Counted from the stretch's first letter, positions 44,889-53,999 are shown. The stretch is 64,000 nt of DNA from Marinobacter sp. (GCA_018066865.1 JAGPVT010000052.1:62001-126000), one strand, 5' to 3'. Notes: generated by a model from the sequence alone, not told the origin. Made by a program: numbers and translations.

Positions 44889-45895
44889 CAGCGCAACACC
44901 TCCACGTGAACATCCGCCGCTTCCAGTGCGTTCATGGCAACCGCCAGATCACCGCCTACCAAAGACAGCGTCAACTGGCCGTAGGGCGTGTCCTTGATGT
45001 GATCGATTCGGCCCGAGAGAATGCTGAAATCCACACCAGAGGCGCGCGCCACGCTGCCCAGTAAAGGCTGGTACGTGGACTCACCCTTGAACGTCAGGCG
45101 CAGAATACGGCCGCTGGCCTTTTGCAGATCTTCCTGACGCTCCTGGCTATCGATGCTTTCACTTTCAAACACGAAATCCCGGGTGGTGGGATGTTTTGGA
45201 TGCAGAAACACATCACTCACGGCGCCCATCTCCACCACGCGGCCACCGTCCATCACTGCAACCCGGTCACACACACGGCGCACCACGTCCATCTCGTGGG
45301 TGATGAGTACGATAGTGAGGCCCAACTCCTTATTGATCTCGGCCAGCAGCCGAAGTACCGACTGGGTGGTTTGCGGATCCAGGGCACTGGTAGCTTCGTC
45401 ACACAGAAGAATTGTGGGCCTGCAGGCAAGTGCCCGGGCAATACCCACACGTTGCTTCTGACCGCCGGAAAGCTGGGAAGGGTATTTGGTGGCGTGGTCC
45501 GTAAGGCTGACGCGAGCCAACAGCTCCTGCACCCGATCCCGGATTTCCGCCTTGGAATAGATGCCCGCCAGCTTCATGGGGAAGGCAATATTATCGGAAA
45601 CGGTTTTTGAGGACAGCAGGTTGAAGTGCTGAAAGATCATCCCGACCTTACGACGAAAGGCCCGCAGCTCAGTGGCGTTGTAACGGGTGATATTCTCGTC
45701 ATCAATCAGAATATTACCGCCGGTGGGAGGTTCCAGCAGGTTGATCAGGCGCACCAGGGTCGATTTCCCCGCCCCGGAATGCCCGACAATACCGAACACC
45801 TCGCCGGTTTCAATGGTCATATCGGTTGGGTGCAGCGCGGGGATCGCCCGGCCGTCCACCTGATACGACTTCTGTACCTGGTCAAATACAATCAC
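44888..45895 (-). CDS. metN: Methionine ABC transporter ATPase
   Basis: A 335-residue ATP-binding subunit. Walker A is GHSGAGKST, the signature is [15 protein letters not shown], and Walker B is [13 protein letters not shown]. The C-terminal 90 residues ([14 protein letters not shown] onward) are the NIL domain, which senses methionine and inhibits transport. It is the first gene of the unit. I see no SAM riboswitch in the 80 bases upstream. Confidence 0.95.
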   Translation of the reverse strand: MIVFDQVQKSYQVDGRAIPALHPTDMTIETGEVFGIVGHSGAGKSTLVRLINLLEPPTGGNILIDDENITRYNATELRAFRRKVGMIFQHFNLLSSKTVSDNIAFPMKLAGIYSKAEIRDRVQELLARVSLTDHATKYPSQLSGGQKQRVGIARALACRPTILLCDEATSALDPQTTQSVLRLLAEINKELGLTIVLITHEMDVVRRVCDRVAVMDGGRVVEMGAVSDVFLHPKHPTTRDFVFESESIDSQERQEDLQKASGRILRLTFKGESTYQPLLGSVARASGVDFSILSGRIDHIKDTPYGQLTLSLVGGDLAVAMNALEAADVHVEVLR

Positions 45896-45975
45896 GATCA
45901 GCGCCTTGTGGGTGCAGGATTAAAGCCGGCCATTATAGCGTATTCACCAGCCAAACCCGAACCCACAAATCACCA

Positions 45976-46677
45976 CTAAAGCTCATACAGCTTAGCCACG
46001 TGCAGAATCGGCCCGGTCGGTTTGCCAGTTGGCGAACCTCCGACGGGTTCCAGGCTGATGGCAAGGGTGCGGCTTTGTGACAATGCTTGCCTGGCCGTGT
46101 CTGTCAGGGTGACCTGGTGCAGGCCTCCGACCGGAATGACGCCCAACGACAGGGGTTGGCCATTCTCCGGCACTATCCAGAGCTCGTAATCCTTGCCGGC
46201 TTCGGCGGCACTGGCGGCGACAGAACGCAATTTCAGCAGGTTGCCTTGCCCGGTTTCACTCACCAGCCAGAGCGGATCCTTGGTATCGGCTTGAACAATC
46301 GCACCCGAAAACTGCGCTCGGGAACTCTGAGGCTCTGGCTGCATCAATACAACCGCCATAACGAGGGCGGCTGCCGTCGCCAAAATGCTCCAACTGGGCC
46401 AGAACCAGCGCTGGTTGGCACGGGATTGGGCTTTGCCAGCCGGGCTCTCAACCGGCCATAAACGGCGCTCGATAGAACTCCATACGGAAGGCGGCGGCAT
46501 GACTTCGGGCACCTCACCAGGTAGCAGGCCAAACTTTCGCTCCCAAAACCAGACCTCTTCCCGTACCTTTGCGGATTCCATCATCCAGCTCTCAAAGCGT
46601 TTTCGGGCAGGGCCATGAAGGGAGCCGAGAACATACTCAGCAGCAAGCCTTTCAATGCGTTCAGGTGTCTTATTCAT
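45976..46677 (-). CDS. RskA-type anti-sigma factor
   Basis: A 233-residue membrane anti-sigma protein. The N-terminal cytoplasmic helical domain (RIERLAAEYVLGSLHGPARKRFE) is the sigma-binding part and lacks the HxxxCxxC zinc motif. One membrane helix lies at about 100-117 (SWSILATAAALVMAVVLM), followed by an RskA-like periplasmic domain (KDYELWIVPENGQPLSLGVI). It overlaps the sigma gene by 4 bases (ATGA), which decides the start at 46677. It should hold the sigma factor until a periplasmic signal releases it. Confidence 0.9.
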   Translation of the reverse strand: MNKTPERIERLAAEYVLGSLHGPARKRFESWMMESAKVREEVWFWERKFGLLPGEVPEVMPPPSVWSSIERRLWPVESPAGKAQSRANQRWFWPSWSILATAAALVMAVVLMQPEPQSSRAQFSGAIVQADTKDPLWLVSETGQGNLLKLRSVAASAAEAGKDYELWIVPENGQPLSLGVIPVGGLHQVTLTDTARQALSQSRTLAISLEPVGGSPTGKPTGPILHVAKLYEL

Positions 46678-47231
46678 CGCTCCAGGCACCTCTTCAAAAC
46701 CATCAGTCCGCGGCGAATCCAGCTCTTAACGGTTCCAATGGGAGAGCTCAAAGCCTCCGAGACTTCATCGTGGGTAAAACCCCGGTAATAGGACAAAAGA
46801 ATACTGTCACGCTGCACATCGGATAGTTCATCAAAGCAGCCGGTCAGCTCCGCCGTGCCCGCGCTGCGAAGCGAGACATCCAGCGGGCCTTCGCGCTGAT
46901 CCTCCACATGCTCCAGTTGACTGTCACCAGACGTCTGCTTTGCCTTTCTGGACCTCATCAGATCAAGCGTGCGATACCGGGCAATGGTCATCATCCAGCT
47001 CAGGGGGGCACCACGGTCGCTATGGTACTCTGCTGCGCGATGCCATATCTGTATGAACGCGTCCTGCAGCGCTTCTTCCGCGAGCTCCTGTTGGCTCCCC
47101 AGTTTCAGGCAAAGTCCGAACATGCGGCCGGAAATTTTTTCATAAAGCTGCTGAAAGGCCTGCCGGTCCTCACGGGAGACTGCAATTAACAGCCCCATAA
47201 GTTCATCCTGTTCAGAGTTGCTGGTCACCAT
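46674..47231 (-). CDS. ECF RNA polymerase sigma factor
   Basis: A 185-residue sigma-70-family factor of the ECF type. Region 2 contains DRQAFQQLYEKISGRMFGLC and the -10 recognition helix near AEEALQDAFIQIWHRAAEYHSDRGAPLSWMMTIARYRTLDLMR. Region 4 has QRDSILLSYYRGFTHDEVSEALSSPIGTVKSWIRRG. It is co-translated with the anti-sigma gene and diverges from the DUF4331 operon, a likely target by analogy with similar clusters. I could not identify its promoter motif. Confidence 0.93.
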   Translation of the reverse strand: MVTSNSEQDELMGLLIAVSREDRQAFQQLYEKISGRMFGLCLKLGSQQELAEEALQDAFIQIWHRAAEYHSDRGAPLSWMMTIARYRTLDLMRSRKAKQTSGDSQLEHVEDQREGPLDVSLRSAGTAELTGCFDELSDVQRDSILLSYYRGFTHDEVSEALSSPIGTVKSWIRRGLMVLKRCLER

Positions 47232-47343
47232 CTATGCTTTCCCTTGTCTTGTTTTCAGAGTCTTCTCCAATACTACGGGCGGCATCCCCATAAGGATGCA
47301 CAGAGGTCGGCAAGATGAACTGTACAGCTAACGCTCTCGCAGA

Positions 47344-47469
47344 TTAGCTTGTGGACGTGCTTGCCAAACCCGGCAGGTCCAGCTTGATCAGGTGCGTGTC
47401 CGATGAACGATTGAAATCCGCATCAACACGGGCAATGGCATCGGATAACCACTGGGCGCGATTAAACAT
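47344..47469 (-). pseudogene. 5' stump of a PLP-dependent (cysteine-synthase-like) gene
   Basis: A 41-codon frame with AGGA upstream of its ATG, beginning MFNRAQWLSDAIARVDADF and containing RSSDTHLIKLDLPGL. This resembles the N-terminus of a cysteine-synthase-family protein of pseudomonad-like bacteria (ending in S-A/S-DTHLI-x-x-x-LPG before the PLP-lysine segment). The frame then degenerates to Ser/Thr codons and a stop; the PLP-binding body is absent. It sits in the 376-base gap between the sigma factor and DUF4331 genes. The identification is from memory of the family. Confidence 0.4.
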
Positions 47470-47497
47470 GGTTGTTGATCCTGAAGGTTACCCCCCA

Positions 47498-47520
47498 AGA
47501 GTACCCTACAAGAGCACCCT
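47498..47520. repeat. 10-base direct repeat upstream of the DUF4331 operon
   Basis: AGAGTACCCT (47498-47507) and AGAGCACCCT (47511-47520) are separated by 3 bases (13-base period), 88 bases before the DUF4331 start. Regular spacing and position suit a regulator-binding site. The rest of the 47232-47607 gap shows only the PLP-gene stump. Confidence 0.4.
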
Positions 47521-47607
47521 GATAAAAAACTTGATAGTAACTGCATCTTTTCCGGCACCCGCTCCGTTAACTCTTCTGCAATTCCAACAATAGAAGAGGA
47601 AAACGGA

Positions 47608-49080
47608 ATGAATACTTTTCTGAAACGCTCCGGCCTCGCGATTGCCGTTGCCGGTCTCTGTATCAGTGCCGGCTCAGCAAACGCGTCCAGCCATCGCGAA
47701 GCCCCCTTTATCACCGAAGTACCCAAAGTCGACGGAACCGACTTTTACATGTTTCGCAGTTACGAGACCGGCCGCGACGATTTTGTCACACTGATCGCGA
47801 ATTACCTGCCTCTGCAGGATGCGTATGGCGGCCCCAACTATTTCGATCTGGATGAAGACGCGGTATATGAAATCCACATCGACAACAGCGGTAATGCACA
47901 GGAAAACCTTACGTTCCGCTTCCAGTTCTCCAACACTTTGAACGACATCCAGTTACCGGTCGGCCCCGCTGGCGACCAGCGAATGGTCTCTGTTCCTCTG
48001 AAAAACATTGGCGATGCCACCAACGGTGCCAACGTTCAGCTCAGCCAGGAATACACGGTTTCTGTGATTCGTGGCGACCGCCGCACCGGCACCGTTGAGG
48101 CGGCAACCAATGTCACCGACGGCACCAGCACATTTGACAAACCTCTGGACAACATCGGCGGCAAATCGCTTGCCGATTACCAAACCTACGCAAGCCAGCA
48201 CATCTTCCAGATTGGCATTCCGGGCTGCGCTACCAACGGCCAGGTGTTTGTGGGCCAACGCAAGGAAGCCTTTGCAGTGAACCTCGGCGAGATTTTCGAT
48301 CTGGTCAACACCAACCCGCTCGGTGCACGGGACGGCGAGGGTGCAGGTGACCTGGCGGACAAGAACGTGACCTCGTTTGCCCTGGAAGTGCCCACCGAAT
48401 GTCTGACCGGCACGGCCGTTACCGGCTTGGACCAGCCAGTCATCGGAGCCTGGACCACAGCCAGTGTGCGCCAGGCGAGAGTCATCAACCCAGAGCCAAC
48501 CGCAGACGGCAAAGGTGCCACGGTGGAGGGCGGTGCCTGGACCCAGGTATCGCGCCTTGGTATGCCACTGGTGAATGAAGTGGTCATAGGCATCAAAGAC
48601 AAAAACCTGTTCAACGCCAGCGAGCCCATGAACGACGGCCAGTTTGCCACCTACGTAACCCATCCGACCCTGCCGGAACTGCTGGAAATACTGTTCGGTG
48701 GCGCAGGCGCTGTGGCGCCGGATAACTTCCCGCGCACCGATCTGGTAACCGCCTTTCTGACCGGTGTACCGGATGTAAATATGCCTGTTGGCGTGCAAGG
48801 CTCCGAGATGCTACGCCTGAACCCGGCCATTGCGGCTACTCCTGCGGCCATGCAAAACGACCTGGGCGTTCTGGGTGGCGACAACGCCGGATTCCCGAAC
48901 GGTCGTCGCCCTGTCGATGACGTGGTCGATTCGGCCTTGAGAGTCGTCATGGGCGCCCTGACCAGCGACGCGCCAAACAGGAACACCCCGTTTACCGATG
49001 GCGTTCAGCTCGATCCGACCGAATTACAGGCGGTGTTCCCGTACCTGGCGACTCCGCTGGCCGGCTCACCTAATTCATGA
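47608..49080 (+). CDS. Secreted DUF4331-family protein
   Basis: A 490-residue exported protein. A signal peptide (MNTFLKRSGLAIAVAGLCIS to NAS) is followed by the DUF4331 start SSHREAPFI and TDFYMFRSYE, where the SHREAP motif is the family hallmark. The remainder is a beta-rich domain with late conserved PNGRRPVDDVVD. Biochemical function is unknown. GAGGAAAACGGA precedes the ATG. It is the first gene of a four-gene run with a lipoprotein, a TPR protein and a HupE/UreJ protein, divergent from an ECF sigma/anti-sigma pair. Confidence 0.88.
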   Translation: MNTFLKRSGLAIAVAGLCISAGSANASSHREAPFITEVPKVDGTDFYMFRSYETGRDDFVTLIANYLPLQDAYGGPNYFDLDEDAVYEIHIDNSGNAQENLTFRFQFSNTLNDIQLPVGPAGDQRMVSVPLKNIGDATNGANVQLSQEYTVSVIRGDRRTGTVEAATNVTDGTSTFDKPLDNIGGKSLADYQTYASQHIFQIGIPGCATNGQVFVGQRKEAFAVNLGEIFDLVNTNPLGARDGEGAGDLADKNVTSFALEVPTECLTGTAVTGLDQPVIGAWTTASVRQARVINPEPTADGKGATVEGGAWTQVSRLGMPLVNEVVIGIKDKNLFNASEPMNDGQFATYVTHPTLPELLEILFGGAGAVAPDNFPRTDLVTAFLTGVPDVNMPVGVQGSEMLRLNPAIAATPAAMQNDLGVLGGDNAGFPNGRRPVDDVVDSALRVVMGALTSDAPNRNTPFTDGVQLDPTELQAVFPYLATPLAGSPNS

Positions 49081-49087
49081 GGAGCGA

Positions 49088-49336
49088 ATGATGAAACTGA
49101 CCATACAGTTTGCCGGAATGGGCCTCATGGCGCTGGCACTGACGGGGTGCTTCGACGGTTCCAGCAGGAACAGTAGCCAGAGCCAGCCGCCCGCGATGTC
49201 GGTGGATTTCGGAACCTTCGTGAAAGGCGAATTTGATAACCCGGATCCCAACCGGGAGCCCAGGAAAATCAATGCCATCACATTCAGCTTTAATGACCAG
49301 GATGACCCACGGGCTTTCGATGATCTACTCAGATAG
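49088..49336 (+). CDS. Small predicted lipoprotein
   Basis: An 82-residue protein. A lipoprotein signal ends in the lipobox LALTGC, and the mature part is short, acidic and Ser/Asn/Gln-rich at first. GAGGAGC lies just before the start, and a second ATG is the next codon. No family is recognised. It lies 7 bases after the DUF4331 gene, so joint expression and an envelope location are expected. Its end overlaps the TPR gene by 17 bases. Confidence 0.75.
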   Translation: MMKLTIQFAGMGLMALALTGCFDGSSRNSSQSQPPAMSVDFGTFVKGEFDNPDPNREPRKINAITFSFNDQDDPRAFDDLLR

Positions 49337-50534
49337 AACATTCTCACACCGGACCCAAGCGTCTTTGCATCCGGTCTTTTCCCTCCCTGCGCTTCGGCGC
49401 GGGGGGGCTTTTTGGATTGGGCTTGGTTTGCTCGGCGTGCTGTGCTCTTCAGCCGTTATGGCGGCTCCGAGTCCAATTCAAAGTGATTTTGACGACGACG
49501 CAGTGCTGGTAACGCTGCCGGAATCTGCGCCAGCCAGTGATGGCGCCCGTTCTTCACCGGAAGCCATGGCCCGGGAGATTCAACGGTTGATCTCCGAGGC
49601 ACGACGCAGCGGCGACCCCCGTTTTCTGGGCTATGCCGAGCGTTTGTTCAATCAGCAGGCCAGTCAAGGCCTGACCGATCCATTACTGGTACTGCGAGCA
49701 ACCCTGGCGCAGAGCCTGCACAGATTCGACGCAGCAAGGCAGGATTTAGAGACCGTTCTCGACCGCTCTGATGCACCGGCACAGAGAACTCAGGCATTGC
49801 TGACCCTGGCCAACATCGAGATGGTTCAGGGGCATTATGATCGGGCACGGCCTCTGTGTGAGCAACTGACAGCAGAGTACCCCGGCCTGATCGCCTCTAG
49901 CTGCCAAGCCCAGGTGGCCGCTCGTACCGGCTCCGCCAAAGCCGCGTATAACGAACTGACTGCTGCAACCCGCTCTTTGAGCAACGTATCCATTCAGGGC
50001 TATCTATGGGCCCAGGGTACGTTGGGAGATATTGCTGCACAGCTTGGCCGGGGTTCGGCCGCAGAGCACTGGCAACGAGTGCTGAGCCAGGACCCGGACG
50101 ACTTGTACACCCGGGCGCAACTCGCCGACTGGTACCTGCAGAATAGAAAACCCAGGCAAGCTCTGGTAGCAACCGAAGGTTATGAAGCCGTGGATAATCT
50201 GGCTGTCATCCGCGCTGTCGCCTTACATCGTCTGAACCATCCCGACGCACCGGCGCTGGCGTCCCGGTTACGAGAACGGTTTGAAGAGGCCCTGTGGCGC
50301 GGCTCCATGTTGCACCAGCGCGACTTGTCCCGATTCGAACTGGATATCGAACAGCGGCCCAAGGACGCCCTGCAGCACGCCATGGCCAACTGGGACACAC
50401 AACGTGAACCTCTGGATACCCGACTGGCGCTTCGGGCTGCGATTGCTGCGCAAGACAACACAGCACTGGGCCAGGTACGTGGCTGGCTCAAGCAGCAGAA
50501 TCAATCTGATGCCCGCTATCCGGAGGAGTCGTGA
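49320..50534 (+). CDS. Exported TPR-repeat protein
   Basis: A 404-residue protein. After a 30-residue lead, a hydrophobic segment FWIGLGLLGVLCSSAVMA followed by AP looks like a signal peptide or anchor. The rest is helical with tetratricopeptide-like repeats (for example QALLTLANIEMVQGHYDRARPLCEQLTAEYPG and LGDIAAQLGRGSAAEHWQRVLSQDPDDLYTRAQLADWYLQ). It is probably a periplasmic scaffold for the DUF4331/HupE system. The start at 49320 was chosen because upstream codons overlap the lipoprotein gene. Its stop overlaps the next gene. Confidence 0.8.
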   Translation: MIYSDRTFSHRTQASLHPVFSLPALRRGGAFWIGLGLLGVLCSSAVMAAPSPIQSDFDDDAVLVTLPESAPASDGARSSPEAMAREIQRLISEARRSGDPRFLGYAERLFNQQASQGLTDPLLVLRATLAQSLHRFDAARQDLETVLDRSDAPAQRTQALLTLANIEMVQGHYDRARPLCEQLTAEYPGLIASSCQAQVAARTGSAKAAYNELTAATRSLSNVSIQGYLWAQGTLGDIAAQLGRGSAAEHWQRVLSQDPDDLYTRAQLADWYLQNRKPRQALVATEGYEAVDNLAVIRAVALHRLNHPDAPALASRLRERFEEALWRGSMLHQRDLSRFELDIEQRPKDALQHAMANWDTQREPLDTRLALRAAIAAQDNTALGQVRGWLKQQNQSDARYPEES

Positions 50535-51646
50535 TGTCTGCAAAACAGCTTCTGGCAGTGCTGATCATGGCGGCTTTTGCGGGCACAGCCTTTGCTCACA
50601 AAGCCAGCGACAGCTTTCTCTACGTGGATATGGACGCCTCCGAGGTACGGATCGACATAGCCTTGCGGGATCTTGCCTTGTTGGTCCCTCTGGATGCCAA
50701 TGGCGACCAGAGGATCACGGGGCAGGAATTGCGCGCCCAGCGAACGCTCGCCACGCAAGCTGTTGAAAACGGGATTACTTTGACTGGTGAGCAGGGTGTC
50801 TGCAAACTCCGGGGACAGGCCTGGGGCCTGAGCGCCCACAGCGATGGCCCCTATCTTGCCACCCAATATCGGATCGACTGCTCCAACGGCGAGCTTCCGA
50901 AACAGATTGAATACACCTTGCTGTTCGATCAGGACAGCCTGCACCGTGGGCTGGTACAGATCACATCGGGAGAGACCCGCTCTCTCACAGTGCTCTCACC
51001 CGAAAAGCCGGTTGTTGATCTCACCGGGGGTGCGACGGGGGCGTGGGACACCTTCGGAACGTTTCTTTATGAAGGCATTGTCCATTTGCTGATGGGGCTT
51101 GATCACATGCTATTTCTGCTGGTGCTGGTATTGCCGGCCACGCTGATCATCCGCCGACAGAGCAATCAGACCCCAACCCACTCATTCAAATCGCGGTTGT
51201 TACAGTTGGCGGGCATTGTGACTGCCTTTACGGTAGCGCACTCCATCACTCTGGCACTATCAGCGTTGAATATTGTTCGGCTCCCCATCGCCTGGGTTGA
51301 GACTGTGATTGCGTTTTCCATCGCCGCGGCTGCACTCAATGTGGTCTGGCCTTTTCTGGGACGGAAAACTTGGAAGCTGGCGTTCGCCTTCGGGCTGATC
51401 CACGGCTTCGGCTTTGCCAGCGTGTTGGGCGATCTGACCGGAGGCGTTTCCAACCTGGCCATTGCTCTTGCGGGCTTCAATCTGGGGGTGGAATTCGGAC
51501 AACTGGGCCTGTTGATCATCGGCTTCCCGCTGCTCTACGCTCTCGCGCACGTCAGAGTCTATCAACGGTTTATAGTGCCATTGATTCTCATGGGCGTAGG
51601 CATCATCAGCCTGATGTGGGTTGCAGAAAGGGCGGGGTCGATTTAG
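50534..51646 (+). CDS. HupE/UreJ-type membrane protein with periplasmic domain
   Basis: A 370-residue protein. A signal peptide ends at TAFA, and the mature N-terminus begins HKASDSFLYV. A periplasmic domain of about 160 residues contains the EF-hand-like loop DANGDQRITGQE (about 54-65). The C-terminal half has about six helices with EGIVHLLMGLDHMLFLLVLVLP and HGFGFASVLG, where the conserved histidines suggest metal transport. HupE/UreJ proteins are linked to nickel or cobalt uptake, but this subfamily is uncharacterised. GGAGGAG precedes the ATG; the preceding GTG (50531) is an alternative start. A terminator follows. Confidence 0.85.
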   Translation: MSAKQLLAVLIMAAFAGTAFAHKASDSFLYVDMDASEVRIDIALRDLALLVPLDANGDQRITGQELRAQRTLATQAVENGITLTGEQGVCKLRGQAWGLSAHSDGPYLATQYRIDCSNGELPKQIEYTLLFDQDSLHRGLVQITSGETRSLTVLSPEKPVVDLTGGATGAWDTFGTFLYEGIVHLLMGLDHMLFLLVLVLPATLIIRRQSNQTPTHSFKSRLLQLAGIVTAFTVAHSITLALSALNIVRLPIAWVETVIAFSIAAAALNVVWPFLGRKTWKLAFAFGLIHGFGFASVLGDLTGGVSNLAIALAGFNLGVEFGQLGLLIIGFPLLYALAHVRVYQRFIVPLILMGVGIISLMWVAERAGSI

Positions 51647-51663
51647 AGAAGCACCTGAAACCA

Positions 51664-51690
51664 AAAAGCCGGGCGCCAAGCCCGGCTTTT
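51664..51690 (+). terminator. Intrinsic terminator after the HupE/UreJ gene
   Basis: AAAAGCCGGGC (51664-51674) pairs with GCCCGGCTTTT (51680-51690) around a 5-base loop. It ends the DUF4331 operon and can also serve the convergent 51716-52375 gene. Confidence 0.85.
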
Positions 51691-51715
51691 CAACTCAGGT
51701 TTTCAGAATTCCGGA

Positions 51716-52375
51716 TTAGTGCAACGCCCGCAACTGTCGCGGATACAACGCAGCGCTTACCTCGGGCTCTTCCAGAAGATCAGCCAGCTCAAGATCAACG
51801 TCTGATTCCTCACCATGCTCCGGCAAGGGATCAAACAGTGTGCTGAGCCAGGATGCAATCGAAGGCTCTTCGTCACGCCGGTAATCCGTAGACAACGCCT
51901 TGATTCGGCGAAAGCCGATGATGCGCTGATGCTTCGGATCCCGGATTTGCTCAAAGCCACGCCAGTACACATGATCCCGGGTGTGGAGTTGTACAAACAA
52001 GGTGTCTATAGGCTCGTTTGACTCTTCCTCGGCGTTATCTTTTGATGAGCCTCCAAGGCTGTCTGCTGACGTATCTGGCGAAGCCTCGGCAGAGGTTTCG
52101 GTGCCGTCATCTTCTGCAGCTTCTTTCTTTTTCTGGCGAATGGTTGTCCAGGCGGGGTACAGAACCGCCACGGCATCCGCTTCAACATGCTCGCGGGCAG
52201 CGCGGAGAATCAATCCCCAGCGTGCCTTGTCGGCATCGGTTTCAAGTGAGTTGATGGGCAAGTCATAGCTTTGTTCGCTGGCCAGAACAATCGCCATCAT
52301 CGGAGCGTCGAGCTCTCCCATGGCTTCTGCCTGTGCTACGGATACCAGTTCATCGATTGCCATCGGTTGGTTCAT
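51716..52375 (-). CDS. Hypothetical protein, unrecognised
   Basis: A 219-residue soluble protein of no family I recognise. It has no signal peptide or membrane helix. Residues 1-75 are a mixed alpha/beta-looking domain, 80-120 a low-complexity acidic Ser/Thr/Glu linker, and 122-219 a second domain with TLFVQLHTRDHVYWRGFEQIRD. It is a single gene between the DUF4331 terminator and the amidase gene, and its codon usage looks like its neighbours. No function can be assigned. Confidence 0.7.
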   Translation of the reverse strand: MNQPMAIDELVSVAQAEAMGELDAPMMAIVLASEQSYDLPINSLETDADKARWGLILRAAREHVEADAVAVLYPAWTTIRQKKKEAAEDDGTETSAEASPDTSADSLGGSSKDNAEEESNEPIDTLFVQLHTRDHVYWRGFEQIRDPKHQRIIGFRRIKALSTDYRRDEEPSIASWLSTLFDPLPEHGEESDVDLELADLLEEPEVSAALYPRQLRALH

Positions 52376-52496
52376 AATGCGCTCGCCTCCTCGATGCCAT
52401 CAGGGTAATTCAGGAAGATGATCTACCTGATACACAGCATAGCCTGTATAGCCTACAAAGATAAACGTAGGCTTCGGGCCAACGGATCACAACCTT

Positions 52497-53999
52497 TCAT
52501 CCGCCCGCAGCCGAAAAGGCATTATCGAGCCGTTCATAATACCCAAACCAGGGCGCCGCTACTTCAAGCTGTGCCGCCAGTTGCAGCAATACGTCCTCAC
52601 CACCGTGCGGCGCGCCCAGTTGCACGCCAACAGGCAACCCCGCGGCCGTCCAGTGCATGGGCACCGACATGGCCGGTGTCCCCGTGAGGTTGGCAAGCTG
52701 GGTGAACGGCGTTCGGGCGAGACTTTCCATCGCCATCTGATCCACCTGGCCACTGCGATGCACCAATCTGCCGGCTCTGAGCATCAACATCAGTTTTGCC
52801 GCCAGCTTCAGGTGTGCCGGCGTCTCCAACTCACCGATACGGGCCGGCAACTGGCCGGTGGTGGGACAGAGGTAAAGGTCATACCTGCCGAAAAAAACGC
52901 CCAGCGCCCGAGCAAACTCATTCCATTGCTGGCGACGAAGCACATAGTCTGAAAGCGGCATGGTGTTGCCCATCATGCCAATCAGGCGGGTATCCAGCTC
53001 AAAATCGCTGTCGGTCGCGCCAAACTGTTCCTTGGCTTTCGCCATCATGGCGGACACTTCACCAAAATAAAGGCCCAGATAGCAGCGCGCCAGCGCCATG
53101 CCATCAAATTCCGGCCGGGCATATTCAACCTTGTGCCCCAGATTTTCCAGAATACGCGCCGTTTCCTCAACCGCAGCAACGCACTCGGGAGCCACCTCGG
53201 TGTCGTAAGGAGATGAGGTAAACACGCCGATTTTCAGGCTGCCAGACGACTTCTGCATGAGGTCGGCGTAGGCAGTGCCGGGGGGTGGAATGACAAACGG
53301 ATCGCCTGAGGCAGCGCCACTGAGCACATCCAGCATGGCAGCACTGTCGCGCACCGTGCGGGTAACCACATGATCTGATGAAGCGCCGGTCCAGGACTCG
53401 CCCAGCGAGGGCCCGCTGGAAATTCGTCCGCGCGATGGTTTGAGACCAAACAGGCCGTTGTAGGCGGCAGGGATACGGATTGAACCGCCTCCATCGTTGG
53501 CGCCGGCCATCGGCACAATACCGGCTGCGGTTGCGGCACCGGAGCCACCGCTTGAACCTCCAGGCGTGAGGCTGGTGTTCCAGGGGTTGCGCGATGGCCC
53601 CCAGAGCTCGGATTCCGTAATCGCCTTGAGACCGAATTCCGGCGTAGCGGTCCGCCCCAGAAAGACCAGCCCACCCTCACGGGCACGGCGCACAAACTCG
53701 GAATCCTGCGGCGCAATGTTGTTTTTAAAGCCACGGCTGCCATAGGTGCAGGGCACGCCGGCCTGCTCCTGAGACAGATCCTTGAGCAGCAAAGGCACAC
53801 CGGCGAACACACCTTGCGGTGGGAAGTCCTGCGCCAACGCTGCGGAGAACTGGGGAAAGCAGATTGCATTAAGGGAACCGTTCACAGAGGTTGCCCGTTC
53901 CACGGCAGCCTCGCATACTTCCCTGGAGGTCACTTCGCCACGGCGTATCAAATCCGCCAGTGCGGTGGCGTCATAACAAAGATATTCAGATTGCTTCAT
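52497..53999 (-). CDS. Amidase-signature family amidase
   Basis: A 500-residue Ser-Ser-Lys hydrolase. The catalytic Lys is in GVPLLLKDLSQE, the signature with both serines is GGSSGGSGAATAAG followed by GANDGGGSIRIPAAYNGLFGLKPSRGRIS, and the C-terminal region GTPAMSVPMHWTAAGLPVGVQ is typical. It cleaves an amide bond; the substrate is unknown. It has no signal peptide. Two starts (54011 and 53999) are possible without a clear ribosome site; I chose the one nearer the conserved part. It diverges from the next gene over 52 bases. Confidence 0.9.
   Translation of the reverse strand: MKQSEYLCYDATALADLIRRGEVTSREVCEAAVERATSVNGSLNAICFPQFSAALAQDFPPQGVFAGVPLLLKDLSQEQAGVPCTYGSRGFKNNIAPQDSEFVRRAREGGLVFLGRTATPEFGLKAITESELWGPSRNPWNTSLTPGGSSGGSGAATAAGIVPMAGANDGGGSIRIPAAYNGLFGLKPSRGRISSGPSLGESWTGASSDHVVTRTVRDSAAMLDVLSGAASGDPFVIPPPGTAYADLMQKSSGSLKIGVFTSSPYDTEVAPECVAAVEETARILENLGHKVEYARPEFDGMALARCYLGLYFGEVSAMMAKAKEQFGATDSDFELDTRLIGMMGNTMPLSDYVLRRQQWNEFARALGVFFGRYDLYLCPTTGQLPARIGELETPAHLKLAAKLMLMLRAGRLVHRSGQVDQMAMESLARTPFTQLANLTGTPAMSVPMHWTAAGLPVGVQLGAPHGGEDVLLQLAAQLEVAAPWFGYYERLDNAFSAAGG

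Noticed and set aside
45896-45975. SAM riboswitch upstream of metN
   Set aside because: The gap is short and shows none of the conserved SAM-aptamer segments.
47351-47593. An 80-codon plus-strand frame before the DUF4331 gene
   Set aside because: It lies antisense to the better-supported PLP-gene stump and has no recognisable features.
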